Part shown: positions 50,553 through 63,869 of the stretch, in pieces
Position numbering within the stretch: position 1 is the stretch's first letter
How the letters are laid out: each line of letters begins with the position of its first letter
From: Chrysomallon squamiferum
Taxonomy: Eukaryota > Mollusca > Gastropoda > Neomphalida > Peltospiridae
Assembly (NCBI GenBank): GCA_012295275.1
Contig: CM022671.1
Span: forward strand, 33,459,183 to 33,523,182
Direction of reading: 5' to 3'
Length of the DNA stretch: 64,000 bases
Notes under the pieces: generated by a model
What the model saw: only the letters and a program-made list of their open reading frames with translations
Databases searched by the model: none
What the model was told of the DNA's origin: nothing
Translations under genes and position numbers: made by a program

Positions 50553-52741
50553 TAACTTAATGAAAGTCCTTTATAAAAACTAATTACAATGAAAAACATA
50601 AAATGTAATACTTTTACAGGTACAATCTATGACTAAGTGTTCTGTATTTCAAACGGTCTCTTTATCTAAAAGTAGTTTAGACAGGCCTATATCACTTGTC
50701 ATTCATATTATTGCTGAAACTGATTGTATGATGATTAAAGTCAAATAGACTGAGTGACTTTGTTGATAACAAAAACTGAAATAAAAAGTTTAGCCTTTGC
50801 TAGAAGCATTAAAAATACACGTTAATTCTAACATGTACTAATAGTAATACTCACTCATGTTCATTAACTGACAAAGTTTTTATGGGAACTTTTCACGTCT
50901 ATTTTCATATTTTTTCCATTTCTTTTACCCTTAACCAGGAAATTATTGAGCGTCTTCCTGAACAGAAAACGAAACTAAAAAAGAGGGGAAGGCTGACTCA
51001 TTGTTAATAGTAACGGGTCCGAAAGTCGTTACTGATTTAAGGTTATACAAAAATGAAGTAAGCTACAAACTCGGTATTACTGCCGCCACCACAATCAGAA
51101 CACCACTGTTATATTAAGACTATAGCTGCTGCAATTAGAAGTCCTGTAATTATTATACTAGTACTACTAGTAAAACTACCACTACTAGTACTATTATTCC
51201 TAAAATGGTTGCTGCAGCTACCACCACAATCACACCAGTATGAATTATTTATATGTACCATAACATTGACAACTTCTAATACTTCTACTATTACACAACT
51301 ACTACCTCTATCCTACAATTTATTTAAGCATCATACTGTTATTGACCCTCTATTTTCTTTCTCCGTCCTCTTCTTCGTACTATTATTAGCTGCTTTATGA
51401 ATTTGATTGTACTTTCGTGTCTCCGTAAAGATATGCGCATTTAATATCCCATACATGCTGATTATGATAAAAATATTTAGATAATGAAGACTAATATATG
51501 CTTCTCTTAAAATAAACAAATGCATGAATGAATGAATGAACGAATGAATAAATAAATATGTCATTAAACATTTCTTCATTCATATTACTACAAGCATTAG
51601 TGTAACTCCAATAAATACAACTATTGCTGCTTCTGATACTACTACTGCTGTTATTATTGTTAATACTAATATTTTTTTATTCCTTATTTCGTTCTCGTCT
51701 CAAAAAGAAAATTCTAAAATATTTCACCACTACACCGAAACATTGGTATCTGTTGATAGAAACGAATAGAGGCATTATTGCTTTCGATTACAATGTAGAG
51801 TTTGATAGGTTGTCTTCATCAACGTCGTTATGGGAGACCTGTATGTAACAGGGTTAGCGATGGCTCATTGCGCACCAGAGAAAGTGACCAGTGAGCCACC
51901 CTTTCGGGTCATATTGGCCATAATCTTAAACAGTGAAAGAAGCTACAAACAACACACATATAAATCGGTTTTCTCTTCTTTTTTCTTCTTATTATTTTTC
52001 TTTCTTTCTTTTTATAATTATTCCTGTCATAAATTTCATTTTAAGTGCACATAATGCAACAAACTAAAGGGCGAATAACATTTTTAACACATTCACCTCA
52101 GTCTTGGGCATTTTGTGCTAATGATTCAGTTTCTATGTTTTCAACGTACTTTCAAGAGTCCTAGCAAACAGTAAATGTTTTTCAAGATTAAACCCATCAA
52201 AACTGACATTGAATTGTATGATTCCCTTGTGATTTTTGGCATTTTGCACAACAGGTTTAGGAAAGATATACAAAATTAAATCAGCCTCAACTGAGCTTAT
52301 TTCTTCCTGGACAGGCTCAATAAATGCACATGACATAGCGTGGGAGATTTTCTGAGAAAATGGTATGTACATTTTATGGATAAATAAGTAAATTTTGTAT
52401 ACTTCCTAATTTTTATTTTATGTATTCAAACTAATCTTTTCCAGTGATATCTATTATGAGACAAGGAGAATAGGAGAATAGTTGCATTTTGCCAAATGTC
52501 AAGTGATCTTTCATGTCATTGGTGTGCCTTGGTCTGTTCTCTTCTGTTAATGTACTACTACTACTACTACTACTAGTAATAATAATAATAATAATTCTAT
52601 TACAGATACTATTACTACTAATTCTCCTCTAAGTATTATTACACATATTATTATAATGTGTTAAGATAAAAGAAAGATAGTATATTTTCAGATTCTATCA
52701 GTGTTTTCATATGTTATTATTATTGGTTTCCAGTAATCTGT
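49212..52741 (-). other. 5' flank of copy 3
   Basis: Non-coding. It contains (CAA)n/(AAT)n arrays at 49665-49770 and 50329-50388 and (TA)n at about 50512-50548. The leader-exon donor is at 50855, and the inverted-repeat block near 51858-51896 has one arm mutated (CAGTGAGCC). An open version of the unidentified frame is at 52133-52372. Confidence 0.5.
52133..52372 (-). pseudogene. Unidentified ORF or exon remnant at the head of unit 3
   Basis: A 79-codon frame, the longest open version of this conserved block. It begins MYIPFSQKISHAM, then VEADLILYIFPKPVVQ, then KGIIQFNVSFDGF and LFARTLEST. The composition looks more like a real protein than its AT-rich surroundings, but I cannot assign it. 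Confidence 0.3.
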
Positions 52742-54902
52742 CCTTAAAATTAGGTTACAGAATCAAATGGGAATATAAATAGACTATAAATGTGTTTGTA
52801 CCGAAAAATATAATATAGTGGTTTTATGATAAAACAACAAAAATATAGTAGGATTATGAAAGTACAAGCAACCTCTAGTTATAAAACATGATATATATTA
52901 TAATAGTTTTATAATAATATAGAGACTGCATTATGATAATACATCAACAAGAATATTATTTTTCTGAATATTTTCAATTTGAAAATGTGACATTAAATTC
53001 TGTAATCATTAAACATTTAATAGAAGAAAATCTACTACTTTATTTACATAATCCTTAAGTTTTTTCTTGAATATTATACATATAAAAAAAATATTAAAAT
53101 ATTTTACATATAATTTATGAAATAAGAACAAAGTAGAAAAGAAAATACTACACTAAAATCCCACCAGTCTATTTTAGTTGCTAAGCACAAAGAATTAAAA
53201 AAATAAAAATATATATATAATATAAATCTTTAAGAAAAAAAACATTATATGAGTGCACAAAAATACATAAAGAAATACATTTTTAAATTAATTCCAAATT
53301 AAGAAAGACATAACTCCTCTTTCGGTGTATTTACACAATTCATTGTTCATATTAAAATGTGCAACTGTGAAACTTTGTAAAAACATGGACAAAGATAAAA
53401 ATATAGTGCAGTGAATTTATTTAGTCTTTTTCCACAAAATATTTTACATTTTCTCACACACACACACACACACACATTATATACATGTATAGCAAAAAAA
53501 AACAACTTTGATGGTCATCGTTGTAGTTTTACAAACGCAAGACCAAAATAGGCATCCTAACATCAGTCTTTACATATATAGGTATAGATCCTCATAAGTA
53601 TGAATTTATTAAATCATTTAACTCTGTCATGAGAATAGATGAAGTTCAGTAATTCTTTAACATAATTTAATATTCAAAAATGCAAAACAAACATAAATAA
53701 TAATAATAATTAAAATTTATAAATCAAACATAATAAAAAAAAAGAATAATAATAAATTAAATGAATCTCTACATGTTTATCCCATCAGAAATAAAAATAA
53801 AAATATGTAAGTTCCAGAATTCTAATAAGCTTGTTATTTATTATTGTCATACTTTATTAATGGTAAAGTAACAAATTAAACAAACTCATGGAAGTATTGT
53901 GTGTTTAATATGTTATTTTGTACTGCACCTGGCACACATTCACATTCAAATGTATATAGATTTTTTATTAATTCTTATTTACTTATTTATTCTTATTTTA
54001 TTATGATTTTGTTATTATGTTTGAATGTGTATCCAGATTAATCAGAACATTAAAGTGTACTAGATGCAGTACAAAATGCTAAATATTTATATATACTTAA
54101 ATTTCAAGAACTGTCTCACTGGTTTATCTAGATAAAACTAAACCTACATATTACAGTGAATGCATCTGAAAGATAATAAAGTAATGTACATTTTCTCAGT
54201 TATAAAAATATTCAGCAGAATGTCTAAGCTTTTGGCAGAAGGGCTGTGGCAAGGCACATCAAAGAACTTATTTTGTAGTAGCATAGTTTAGAAAGATTCC
54301 TATTTTTCAAGTTATTAATACAGTATATTTATTATGAAACAATTTTTCCCAAACTAGCATCAGTTCTAGTCTGACAACACAACATTTATTTAATTATTAA
54401 TTTATTTATTTGTATTTTAAATTGATTATTTCTGGCATATTTAGTGTGAGTATGAATATTTGTGTTAAGCATTTAGCTGCACATACACATCATCTCTTTA
54501 TAAAGATGTCTCTGTGACTGTGCAAGTGTACAAAGTTTATATCCAAATGTCAGTAACTTGATACTCTATTTATTCAAATCTGGTCTTATTCATTATTAAA
54601 AGATTAATATATTATGCAGAGTTCTTTAACATTAGAAAAAAAACAAACAAAAAACATTTATTAATCCTATTTGAAGTAAATTGTAAACCACTACACCATA
54701 GTAAGTTGTTAGATAAGCTGTAAATCCTTTGTACTTTTAATTTTAAGTTTCCAATTTAGAACTTTTATTACTGTATGTATTTGGTCACATCGGGTAGACA
54801 AAAGAAATAGTGATATATGACACAGTTTGTTGTTATATGCCCAGTTCTGTATGAAAATTTCGCTGAACACTAAGTCAACCTTGCTGAGGATGTCTCTCTG
54901 GA
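52742..54902 (-). other. 3' flank of copy 4
   Basis: Non-coding and near-identical to the copy 3 3' flank, with a few single-base and short-run differences. It contains a short (CA)n at 53456-53475. Confidence 0.5.
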
Positions 54903-57688
54903 TCAGAACTGTCTTTTTCTGTACATCACAACTGGACCTGTGGGGAAGTACAAGTAAGACTTTCCAGTCAGGTACTGATGCTCTCCTTTGGCTTTCTGTC
55001 TTGAGTTAGCATTAATATCATAAACCGACATATCCCTGACATCAAGATATTGCCTTTGATTAATATGGAGAATCTGCCTTCCATTCATATTAGAATTCAG
55101 TATGTCTCTGCCGTCATCATTAAGCCTATCCTTCACATCAGCATTCTTCCTTCCATTCACATTAGCATTCAGCCTGTCTCTGTTTTCATCATTAAGTCTA
55201 TCCTTCATATCAGCAGTCTGCCTTCCATTCACATTAGCATTCAGCCTGTCTCTGTTTTCATCATTAAGCCTACCCTTCATATCAGCAGTCTGCCTTCCAT
55301 TCACATTAGCATTCAGCCTTTCTCTGTTGTCATCATAAAGCCTATCCTTGTCATCAGCATTCTGCCTTCCATTGACATTATCATTCAGCTTTTCTCTGTT
55401 GTCATCATTAAGCCTATCCTTGAAATCAACATTCTGCCGTCCATTCACATTAGCATTCAGCCTTTCTCTGTTGTCATCATAAAGCCTATCCTTGACATCA
55501 GTATTCTGACTTCCATTGACATTAGCAGTGACAATTTCTCTGTTGTCATCATTAAGCCTATCCTTGACATCAGCATTCTGCCTTCCATTGACATTATCAT
55601 TCAGCTTTTTTCTGTTGTCATCATTAAGCCTATCCTTGAAATCAACATTCTGCCGTCCATTCACATTAGCATTCAGCCTTTCTCTGTTGTTATCATTAAG
55701 CCAGTGCTTGACATGAGCATTCTGCCTTCCATTCACATAGCCATTAACCTTTCCTCTGTTGTCATCATTAAGCCTATCCTTGTCATCAGCATTCTGACTT
55801 CCACTGACATTAGCAGTGACCATTTCTCTGTTGTCATCATTAAGCCTATCTTTGACATCAGCATTCTGCCTTCCATTCACATTAGCATTCAGCCTTTCTC
55901 TGTTGTTATCATTAAGCCAGTGCTTGACATGAGCATTCTGCCTTCCATTCACATAGCCATTAACCTTTCCTCTGTTGTCATCATTAAGCCTATCCTTGTC
56001 ATCAGCATTCTGACTTCCATTGACATTAGCAGTGACCATTTCTCTGTTGTCATCATTAAGCCTATCCTTGAGATAAGCATTCTGCCTTCCATTCACATTA
56101 GCATTCACCCTTTTTCTGCTGCCATCATTAAGCCTATCCTTGTCATCAGCATTCTGACTTCCATTGACATTATCATTCAGCTTTTCTCTGTTGTCATTAT
56201 TAAGCCTATCCTTGACATCAACATTCTGCCGTCCATTCACATTAGCATTCAGCCTTTCTCTGTTCTGATCATTAAGCCAGTGCTTGACATGAGCATTCTG
56301 CCTTCCATTCACATTGCCATTAACCTGTTCTCTGTTGTCATCATTACGCCTATCTTTGACAACAGCATTCTGCCATCCATTGGCAATAACATTTAGCCTT
56401 TCTCTGTTGTCCTCATTAAGCCTATCCTTGAGATCAGCATTCTGCCTTCCTTTCATATTAACATTCAGCCTTTTTCTGCTGTCATCGTTAAGCCTATCCT
56501 TGCCATCAGCATTCTGATTTCCATTGAAATTTGCAGTGAACATTTTTCTGTTATCATCATTACACCTATCTTTGACATCAGCATTCTGCCTTCCATTGAC
56601 ATAAACATTCAGCCTTTCTGTATTGTCATCATTAAACCTATCTTTGATATCAGCATTATGCCATCCATTGGCAATAACATTAAGCCTTTCATCATTAAGC
56701 CTATCCTTGAGATGAGCATTCTGCTTATCTTTGACATCAGCATTCAACTTTCCATTGACATTAGGGTTCAGCCTTTCTCTGTTGTCATCATTACGCCGAT
56801 CCTTGACATCAACATTCTGCCGTCCATTGACATTAGCACTCAGCCTTTCTCTGTTATTATCGTTAAACCGATTCCTGACATCAGCATTCTTTCTTCTATT
56901 CATATTAGTACTCAGCCTTTCTTTTTTATCATCATTAAGCCTATCCTTGACATTAATATCCTGCCTTCTATATTGCAGCTGTTGACTTGGTGAAGTTGCT
57001 TCTGATACTGTGCTTCCTGAATTTTCAAACTCGCTATTATCTGAAGATAGGAACTGTTTATTTACAGGTACAACCTGCTGTCCAATATCCAATGCAGACT
57101 GGTAATTATCCAATTTCTTCCTTTTTGTCAAAAGTTTTTCGAGGATCATGTCACATTCTGGACGGAAGAGAATACTGGGTGGTGCAAACCCATTTTCCTT
57201 GCTTAGACGAATGATGGTCTGTCGTTGTCCTTCAGTTATGTACAGCAGCAGCTGAGGAGGAAAATTCCATGTGGTCCGACCATCGATGTCCTGATAGAAG
57301 AGCTTGTTTTTTGTAGCAGCCTCTTGACTTCTGTGAATTGTCCAGCCATCTGGCAGGGCAGCATCTGTGAGAAGAATCCCACATTCACATCTTTCTAAAT
57401 CCTTCAGTTTCCTTCTAAGGATCTCTAACTTAGGAGCATTTTCATCAAGTGGGGTTGAGTAATAAACATTATCCATGTTGGCACAGTCTGGAGGAGGCAA
57501 TGGTGGTCGACTGTTTGGTAAACTAGCTTTCGTCTGACGGTACTTTTCAGTGATGTTTGTTCTTATGTCTGGATCTTTCTGACTGGATGATCGCAGCCCA
57601 ATGGCTACTGCTTTTACTTTAGTTACCCTATCAAGTGACATGCGTTTTTCACTCCTGTGGTTTCTTACAGGATGTGCTCTTTTACCTT
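54903..57688 (-). CDS. Copy 4, last coding exon (open)
   Basis: 2786 bp open to TGA, acceptor GTTTTCCAG as in gene 2. The first part is nearly identical to gene 2; the tail and 3' end are nearly identical to copy 3. That such a long exon lacks any other lesion argues the gene is recent or still constrained. Confidence 0.75.
55086..56972 (-). repeat. Exonic 72-bp repeat array of copy 4, about 26 copies
   Basis: 1887 bp. The distal repeats carry variants not found in genes 1 and 2 (NGRQTADMKD, NVDFKDRL). NGRQNAHVKHWL and GSQNADDKD pairs recur as a smaller higher-order pattern. One in-frame deletion fuses two repeats near KDKQNAHLKD. Confidence 0.95.
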
Positions 57689-58111
57689 CTGGAAAACAAA
57701 AAAGTGTTTAATCCTCTTTATGAAATAGGTCAAAGAATACAACAGATATAAAAGAGATATGTTAGTGTTGAAATATATATCATTACTCAAGGAAATAATA
57801 TTTATAGGTATTTTCTACATTTAAAGAGAGTTAAAAAAATGCAATTAATCTGAGATAATTTAGTCTGAACATTAACATTTACTATATAATATAATTATAA
57901 TAATAATTTAATGCAACGATAACAACAAAAGAGTAAATGATGAAAAAAAAAAAAACTATATCAATAATAACATAAAACAACAACAACAAAAAAACATGAT
58001 GAACAGCAACCATAATAACAATAATAACAACAGAATTAATATTAGAATTAGTGATAGTAATCGTGATCTAATACAAGAGTGCTGTATAGTAAAGATACCA
58101 AATCGCTGTAC

Positions 58112-58426
58112 CTGGACTCATTGCTAAGAAGGACGGCTGTCGTGAGTTTGCTGATGTCGCAGGTAGTATCATGACCATCTGTTCATCGGGCTGCATCGTT
58201 CTTTTACTCACACCGCCCAACCTTTCGTAGTCCGAGTAGTTGTTAATTGGATAGAGCAAGCGCACATTCTCTATCTTTTGCAAGTTACGTATACTGTGTT
58301 GCTTGTAAAAAGCTACACAGTTTCATGAATGACATGAATTTGATTCCAGGAACGATATAATACTGGAAATGTACACCTTGTTTCTCTATAACCACATTTA
58401 TATGTCGTACAGAACTTTCACTAATA
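58112..58426 (-). pseudogene. Copy 4, SH2 C-terminal exon with +1 frameshift
   Basis: 315 bp, splice sites intact. The extra base is in the A5 run at 58307-58311. Confidence 0.8.
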
Positions 58427-58478
58427 CTGTAGAATAGATAAATAAATAAACAAATCAATAACTGATATCAACAACAGC

Positions 58479-58529
<51 letters not shown>

Positions 58530-58894
58530 TTATAACAGTAATAGTAATAAACTATGAGATAAATTAAAAAGTTAATAAATTTTAAACTTAAGAAGCAATG
58601 TCAAATAAGCTGGTATTGGTACACTGCCTTTTTATAAACAATATCAGTATACTTGACAAAGACATCATTGACAATCATCCAGTAAAAAGAACAGTTATAA
58701 AATGAAATCAGAAAAAAATAAAAATAAAATACATTTGAGAACAATTTTCTTTAAACTTAAATGTTCTGAAACAAATTATTTCAAAACATTTAGATAATTA
58801 TTATATAACTAACCATTTATCATCAAGAATTATTTTCTGATATTCACACTCATTTCTTATAAACTCTAAATATATTGATATTCTCATATTTTAC

Positions 58895-58992
58895 CTGACA
58901 GATAAAGACAAGTAGTTATCTCCCTTCGTACTCAGCCGCAACAGATACCATCCAGTACTTACAGGACCGTAATGTTTAATGTACCTTGTCGC
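58895..58992 (-). CDS. Copy 4, SH2 N-terminal exon
   Basis: 98 bp, identical in coding to gene 2 by eye (GWYLLRLS). Confidence 0.75.
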
Positions 58993-59439
58993 CTGTAGAA
59001 TAAAAATACAAATAAATTAGGTAATGAAATATTAAAAGCAATCAAAATTAGTTAATAAATGATAGACACAAAATATACGTGTACAAATATAAAATCATAC
59101 AAAGAAACCAACCAACCAATTATCCTGATCTCCTCATGAAGTGAAGCATATAGACATGTGTATTTTCACATATATAAATAAACAAACAAACTCATGCCCA
59201 TACACTTACTTATCTCCTGCCTACTTATCTATCTATGTATCTAATCAGTGTATGAAAGCATAACCTTGTGTTTACAATTCTAATCAGTTTGAGGAGAATG
59301 ACATAAAATGTGTAACAGTGCTAGACTGCACAAGAGATGGCAGCTTTAATCATAAATGATAATGCAGATATAATATCTCTACATCTGAACATCTCTATTG
59401 ACATAAGTTTTTTTGCTTTAATTTAATAAGATGCAGTAG

Positions 59440-59700
59440 ACTGCAAGACCCATCAGCCTATCTTTTATTTTACCCAGTGATTCACAGTTGATGTACAAAA
59501 ATCTATATGGTAAGTGCTATGTTATCTGCAGGATGGAGCATGTCTAAAGGGTCTCTTGCTGTTAATCAGAAAGAGTAGCTCACAAAATGGCAGCAGTGGG
59601 TTTCCTCTATCATTATCTCAGTGATGCCTAAACTTTAAAACCATAGGTATGATAATTATGTTGATGGCATAATAAAATACAAATTACTTCATTTCTTTAT
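59440..59700 (+). mobile_element. SINE in the first coding intron of copy 4
   Basis: Same insertion, sharing the head deletion of unit 2. Confidence 0.65.
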
Positions 59701-59888
59701 TCAAAATGTTTAGTTATAACACCTGGCTATAAATACACAATCAAGAAAGTCAACAAACTATATATAACTGTTAATATTGATATGACAATGAAATATGTAT
59801 ATACATCAATATATACAAACCATACAACAATAAGCATTGATGTCTCAGTGACAATATATGTATGACATATAACAGATCAGAAACTTAC

Positions 59889-59975
59889 CTCTTGACTATT
59901 TGTAATGTCTGGAAAGAAGAAGGGTAAAGTTGCAATTTCCTCTGGTACATAATTCGTATGACTAGCTTCAGCCAT
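59889..59975 (-). CDS. Copy 4, first coding exon
   Basis: Probable exon 59889-60014. Encodes MAEASHTNYVPEE and DITNSQE as in gene 2. Confidence 0.7.
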
Positions 59976-60014
59976 CACTGGTGTGAGGATTCTGTTAAAC
60001 GTTTTTGTGTACTT

Positions 60015-61395
60015 CTGAGCTAAATAACAACACAATATTATTATTTGACAGTATATGAGTGTTTGCATAATATCTATTTTAAGGAATGTTTTTAAATAAA
60101 AAGCTGGCACACAATCAAATTACCATTCACAAAGCAATTATGTTTGAATAATAATTGTGCCTTCAGTTGGAAGAATAGTACGAAGAAAAAAAATCCAAAA
60201 AAAAGTAGTGAAGTAACAAGGAAACTGAAAATGTCAATAGATACTAAATAAATTAAAAATAAAAATATTCTTGTCTAGAAGTTGAGTATTTAGTTACAGT
60301 GAGTCATACTGACCTAAATAGTATCGATTTTATAAATCAAAACAGTCAAAACCACATTACACACACTGTAAGTGTTTAATTTATAAATATATTATTAGAG
60401 CATAAACTGCTAGTGTTCCTATAATAAATATTACTAGTAGTGATGAAATAAGAACTGTAATTAATAATAATATTAATAATAATAATAATAATAACAACAA
60501 CAACAACAACAATAACAATAATAAGAATAAAATAAGAATAAGAATATATAATAATAATAATAATTAAATATTAAAATCTTCAAATTCTGTTGACGATGGT
60601 TCAAAACCTATATAAAATATCCTGAATTAAATAACAATCATTTGATACACAACTACTTTATAGCTTTCTTTCTAAGCAGCAAAAATATTGCAACTAATAA
60701 CAACGTAGGTATTAATTTCATAATGAAATATTCAACTCTATTCCTTCATATTAATATTTAGCAAAATTTCAGATGTATAATACAATTAGGTCTACTCTGA
60801 TTCAGACTGGGTGATAAGTAAATGTAGAGCTTTGGCCAATTTTCGTTCTACTGATACACCAAGTTTATTTCATTTGAAATGCAGTGGTTAAAGATGCATA
60901 CGATCATCTACTTTTGATAAAATGTCATTACAGAGGAGTGTTATCGGAAAAAAAAAAAAAAAAAAAAAAAAATGGAATTTCCAATTTGTTACCCATAACA
61001 AACCAAAATACATTATTAGAGCAAAATCTAAGGGAATAAAGTGAAACAGTTAATTGATTTTCAGTTAAGAAAATTATCTCAAAAGTTTACATAATCTTGC
61101 ACACAAGTTAGGACTAACTTTAGGTTTCTAAGAATTATGTATTTAATATTAGGAATTATTACTCCAGACTAAGATTCCAAGTATCAATAACATTCACTAG
61201 TCTCTAGAAGACAGACTAAAAATTGTTTATTAATCATTACAAGTCTTAAAAACGACTATTGCAAAATTATTTATTTTATTGAAATTATTTGTATTGATTT
61301 GATATATAAACAGAACCTTCTAGTGTTTCGTCTTCATGAAATAAAAAATGTAATAACAATAATAATAACAATAATAATAATAATAATAATAATAA

Positions 61396-61426
<31 letters not shown>

Positions 61427-63869
61427 AAGAAGAAGAAGAAGAAAAGGATAAAAAATAATAACAGAAATATTAAAGTGAATTTTCTAGCCAATAAATATAA
61501 AATAATTAAAATCAAAATCTAAATACAGATCTGTCGCGAACATAAATTCCTGTAATTGAAATAAATATATACATAAATATATTAAGTACCTTAATGAAAG
61601 TCCTTTATAAAAACTAATTACAATGAAAACATAAAATGTAATACTTTTACAGGTACAATCTATGACTAAGTGTTCTGTATATCAAACGGTCTCTTTATCT
61701 AAAAGTAGTTTAGACAGGCCTATATCACTTGTCATTCATATTATTGCTGAAACTGATTGTATGATGATTAAAGTCAAATAGACTGAGTAACTATGTTGAT
61801 ATTTAAGGCTGAACTTAAAAGTTTAGCCTTTGCTAGAAGCATTAATAATACACGTTAATTCTAACATGTACTAATAGTAATACTCACTCATGTTCATTAA
61901 CTGACAAAGTTTTTATGGGAACTTTTCACGTCTATTTTGATATTTTTTCCATTTCTTTTACCCTTAACCAGGAAATTATTGAGCGTCTTCCTGAACAGAA
62001 AACGAAACTAAAAAAGAGGGGAAGGCTGACTCGTTGTTAATAGTAACGGATCCGAAAGTCGTTACTGATTTAAGGTTATACAAAAATGCAGTAAGCTACA
62101 AACTTGGTATTACTGCTGCCGCCACAATCAGAACATCACTGTCATATTAAGACTATAGCTGCTGCAATTAGTAGTCCTATAATTATTATACTAGTACTAC
62201 TACTAATACTACCACTACTGGTACTATTATTGCTAAAATGGTTGCTGCAGCTACCACCACAAGCATACCAGTATAAATTATTTATATGTACCATAACATT
62301 GACAACTTCTAATACTTCTACTGTTACACTACTACTACCACCGTAGCTTCTAGCTATTTTTACGACTACTTCTATCCTACAATTTATTTAAGCATCATAC
62401 TGTTATTGACCCTCTATTTTCTTTCTCTGTCCTCGTCTTCGTACTATTATTAGCTGCTTTATGAATTTGATTGTACTTTCGTGTCTCCGTAAAGATATGC
62501 GTGTTTAATATCCCATACATGCTGAATATAAGAATATTTACATAATGAAGACATGTTTATCATCGTAAGAAATATGATCATCACCTAGTATATGCTTCTC
62601 TTAAAATAAATATATAGATGAATGACTGAATGAACGAATGAATAAATAAATATGCCGTTAAACATTTCTTCATTCATAATACTACAAGCATTAGTATAAC
62701 TCCAATAAATACAACTATTGCTGCTTCTGATACTATTACTGCTGTTATTATTGTTAATATTAATATTTTTTATTCCTTATTTCGTTCTCGTCTCAAAACC
62801 AAAATTATATAGGGGAAACTGGGGACCTTTGAGCCATTTTTAAAATATTTGACCATTGCACCGAAACATTGGTATCTGTTGATAGAAACGAATAGAGGCA
62901 TTATTGCTTTCGATTACAATGTAGAGTTTGATAGGCTGTCTTCATCAACGTCGTTATGGGAGACCTGTATGTAACAGGGTTAGCGATGGCTCATTGCGCA
63001 CCAGAGAAAGTGACCAATGAGCCACCCTTTCAGGTCATATTGGCCATGATCTTAAACAGTGAAAGAAGCTATAAACAAGACATATAAATCGGGTTTCTTT
63101 TCTTTTTTCTTATTATTATTTTTCTTTCTTTTTTTTATAAATATTCCTGTCAGAAATTTCATTTTAAGTGCACATAATGCAACAAACTAAAGGGCGAATA
63201 ACATTTTTAACATTCACCTCAGTCTTGGGCATTTTGTGCTAATGATTCAGTCTCCATGTTTTCAACGTAGTTTCAAGAGTCCTAGGAAACAGTAAATGGT
63301 TTTCAAGATTGAATCCGTCAAAACTGACACTGAGTTGTATGATTCCCTTGTGATTTTTTGGTATTTTGCACAACAGGTTTAGTAAGGATATACAAAATTA
63401 AATCAGCCTCAACTGAGCTTATTTCTTCCTGGAGAGGCTCAATAAATGCAAATGATATAGCGTGGGAGATTTTCTGAGAAAATGGTATGTACATTTTATG
63501 GATAAATAAGTAAATTTTGTATACTTCCTAATTTTTTATTTTATGTATTCAAACTAATCTTTTCCAGTGAGTATCTATTATGAGACAAGGAGAATAGGAG
63601 AATAGTTGCATTTTGCCAAATGTCAAGTGATCTTTCATGTCATTGGTGTGCCTTGGTCTGTTTCTCTTCTGTTAATGTACTACTACTACTACTACTACTA
63701 GTAATAATAATAATAATAATAATTCTATTACAGATACTATTACTACTAATTCTCCTCTAAGTATTATTACACATATTATTATAATGTGTTAAGATAAAAG
63801 AAAGATAGTATATTTTCAGATTCTATCAGTGTTTTCATATGTTATTATTATTGGTTTCCAGTAATCTGT
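60015..63869 (-). other. 5' flank of copy 4
   Basis: Non-coding and near-identical to the unit 2 flank. It has AAT/AAC arrays (60465-60566), a poly-A run at 60948-60972 not matched in unit 2, (AAT)n-(GAA)n at 61365-61445, the leader-exon donor at 61888, the GGGGAAACTGGGGACC segment near 62813 and the inverted repeat at 62987-63024. Confidence 0.5.
62987..63024. repeat. 10-bp inverted repeat, unit 4
   Basis: Same arms and loop as in units 1 and 2. Confidence 0.6.

Larger units (their letters stand above)
43121..52741 (-). repeat. Tandem unit 3
   Basis: About 9.6 kb, the shortest unit because its exonic array is only 648 bp. The 3' flank matches unit 4 closely; the upstream half matches unit 1. 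Confidence 0.85.
54903..59975 (-). pseudogene. Copy 4: SH2-WW-repeat gene with a frameshift in the SH2 exon
   Basis: Exons by homology: 59975-59889, 58992-58895, 58426-58112 and 57688-54903. The third is 315 bp instead of 314, because the A-run at 58307-58311 has five A where units 1-3 have four. The frame shifts after FMKLCSF and stops about six codons later, inside the SH2 domain. The last exon is fully open for 2786 bp, with SRPPLPPPD, a WW domain (YQDIDGRTTWNFP), about 26 repeats and a tail like that of copy 3 (INANSRQKAKGE). Without the extra base the gene would encode about 1094 residues. A single homopolymer base could be an assembly error, so this copy may be functional. Confidence 0.65.
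52742..63869 (-). repeat. Tandem unit 4 (hybrid)
   Basis: About 11.1 kb. From 52.7 to about 55.1 kb it follows unit 3; from about 56.3 kb to the end it follows unit 2. The switch falls within the exonic repeat array. Confidence 0.85.
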
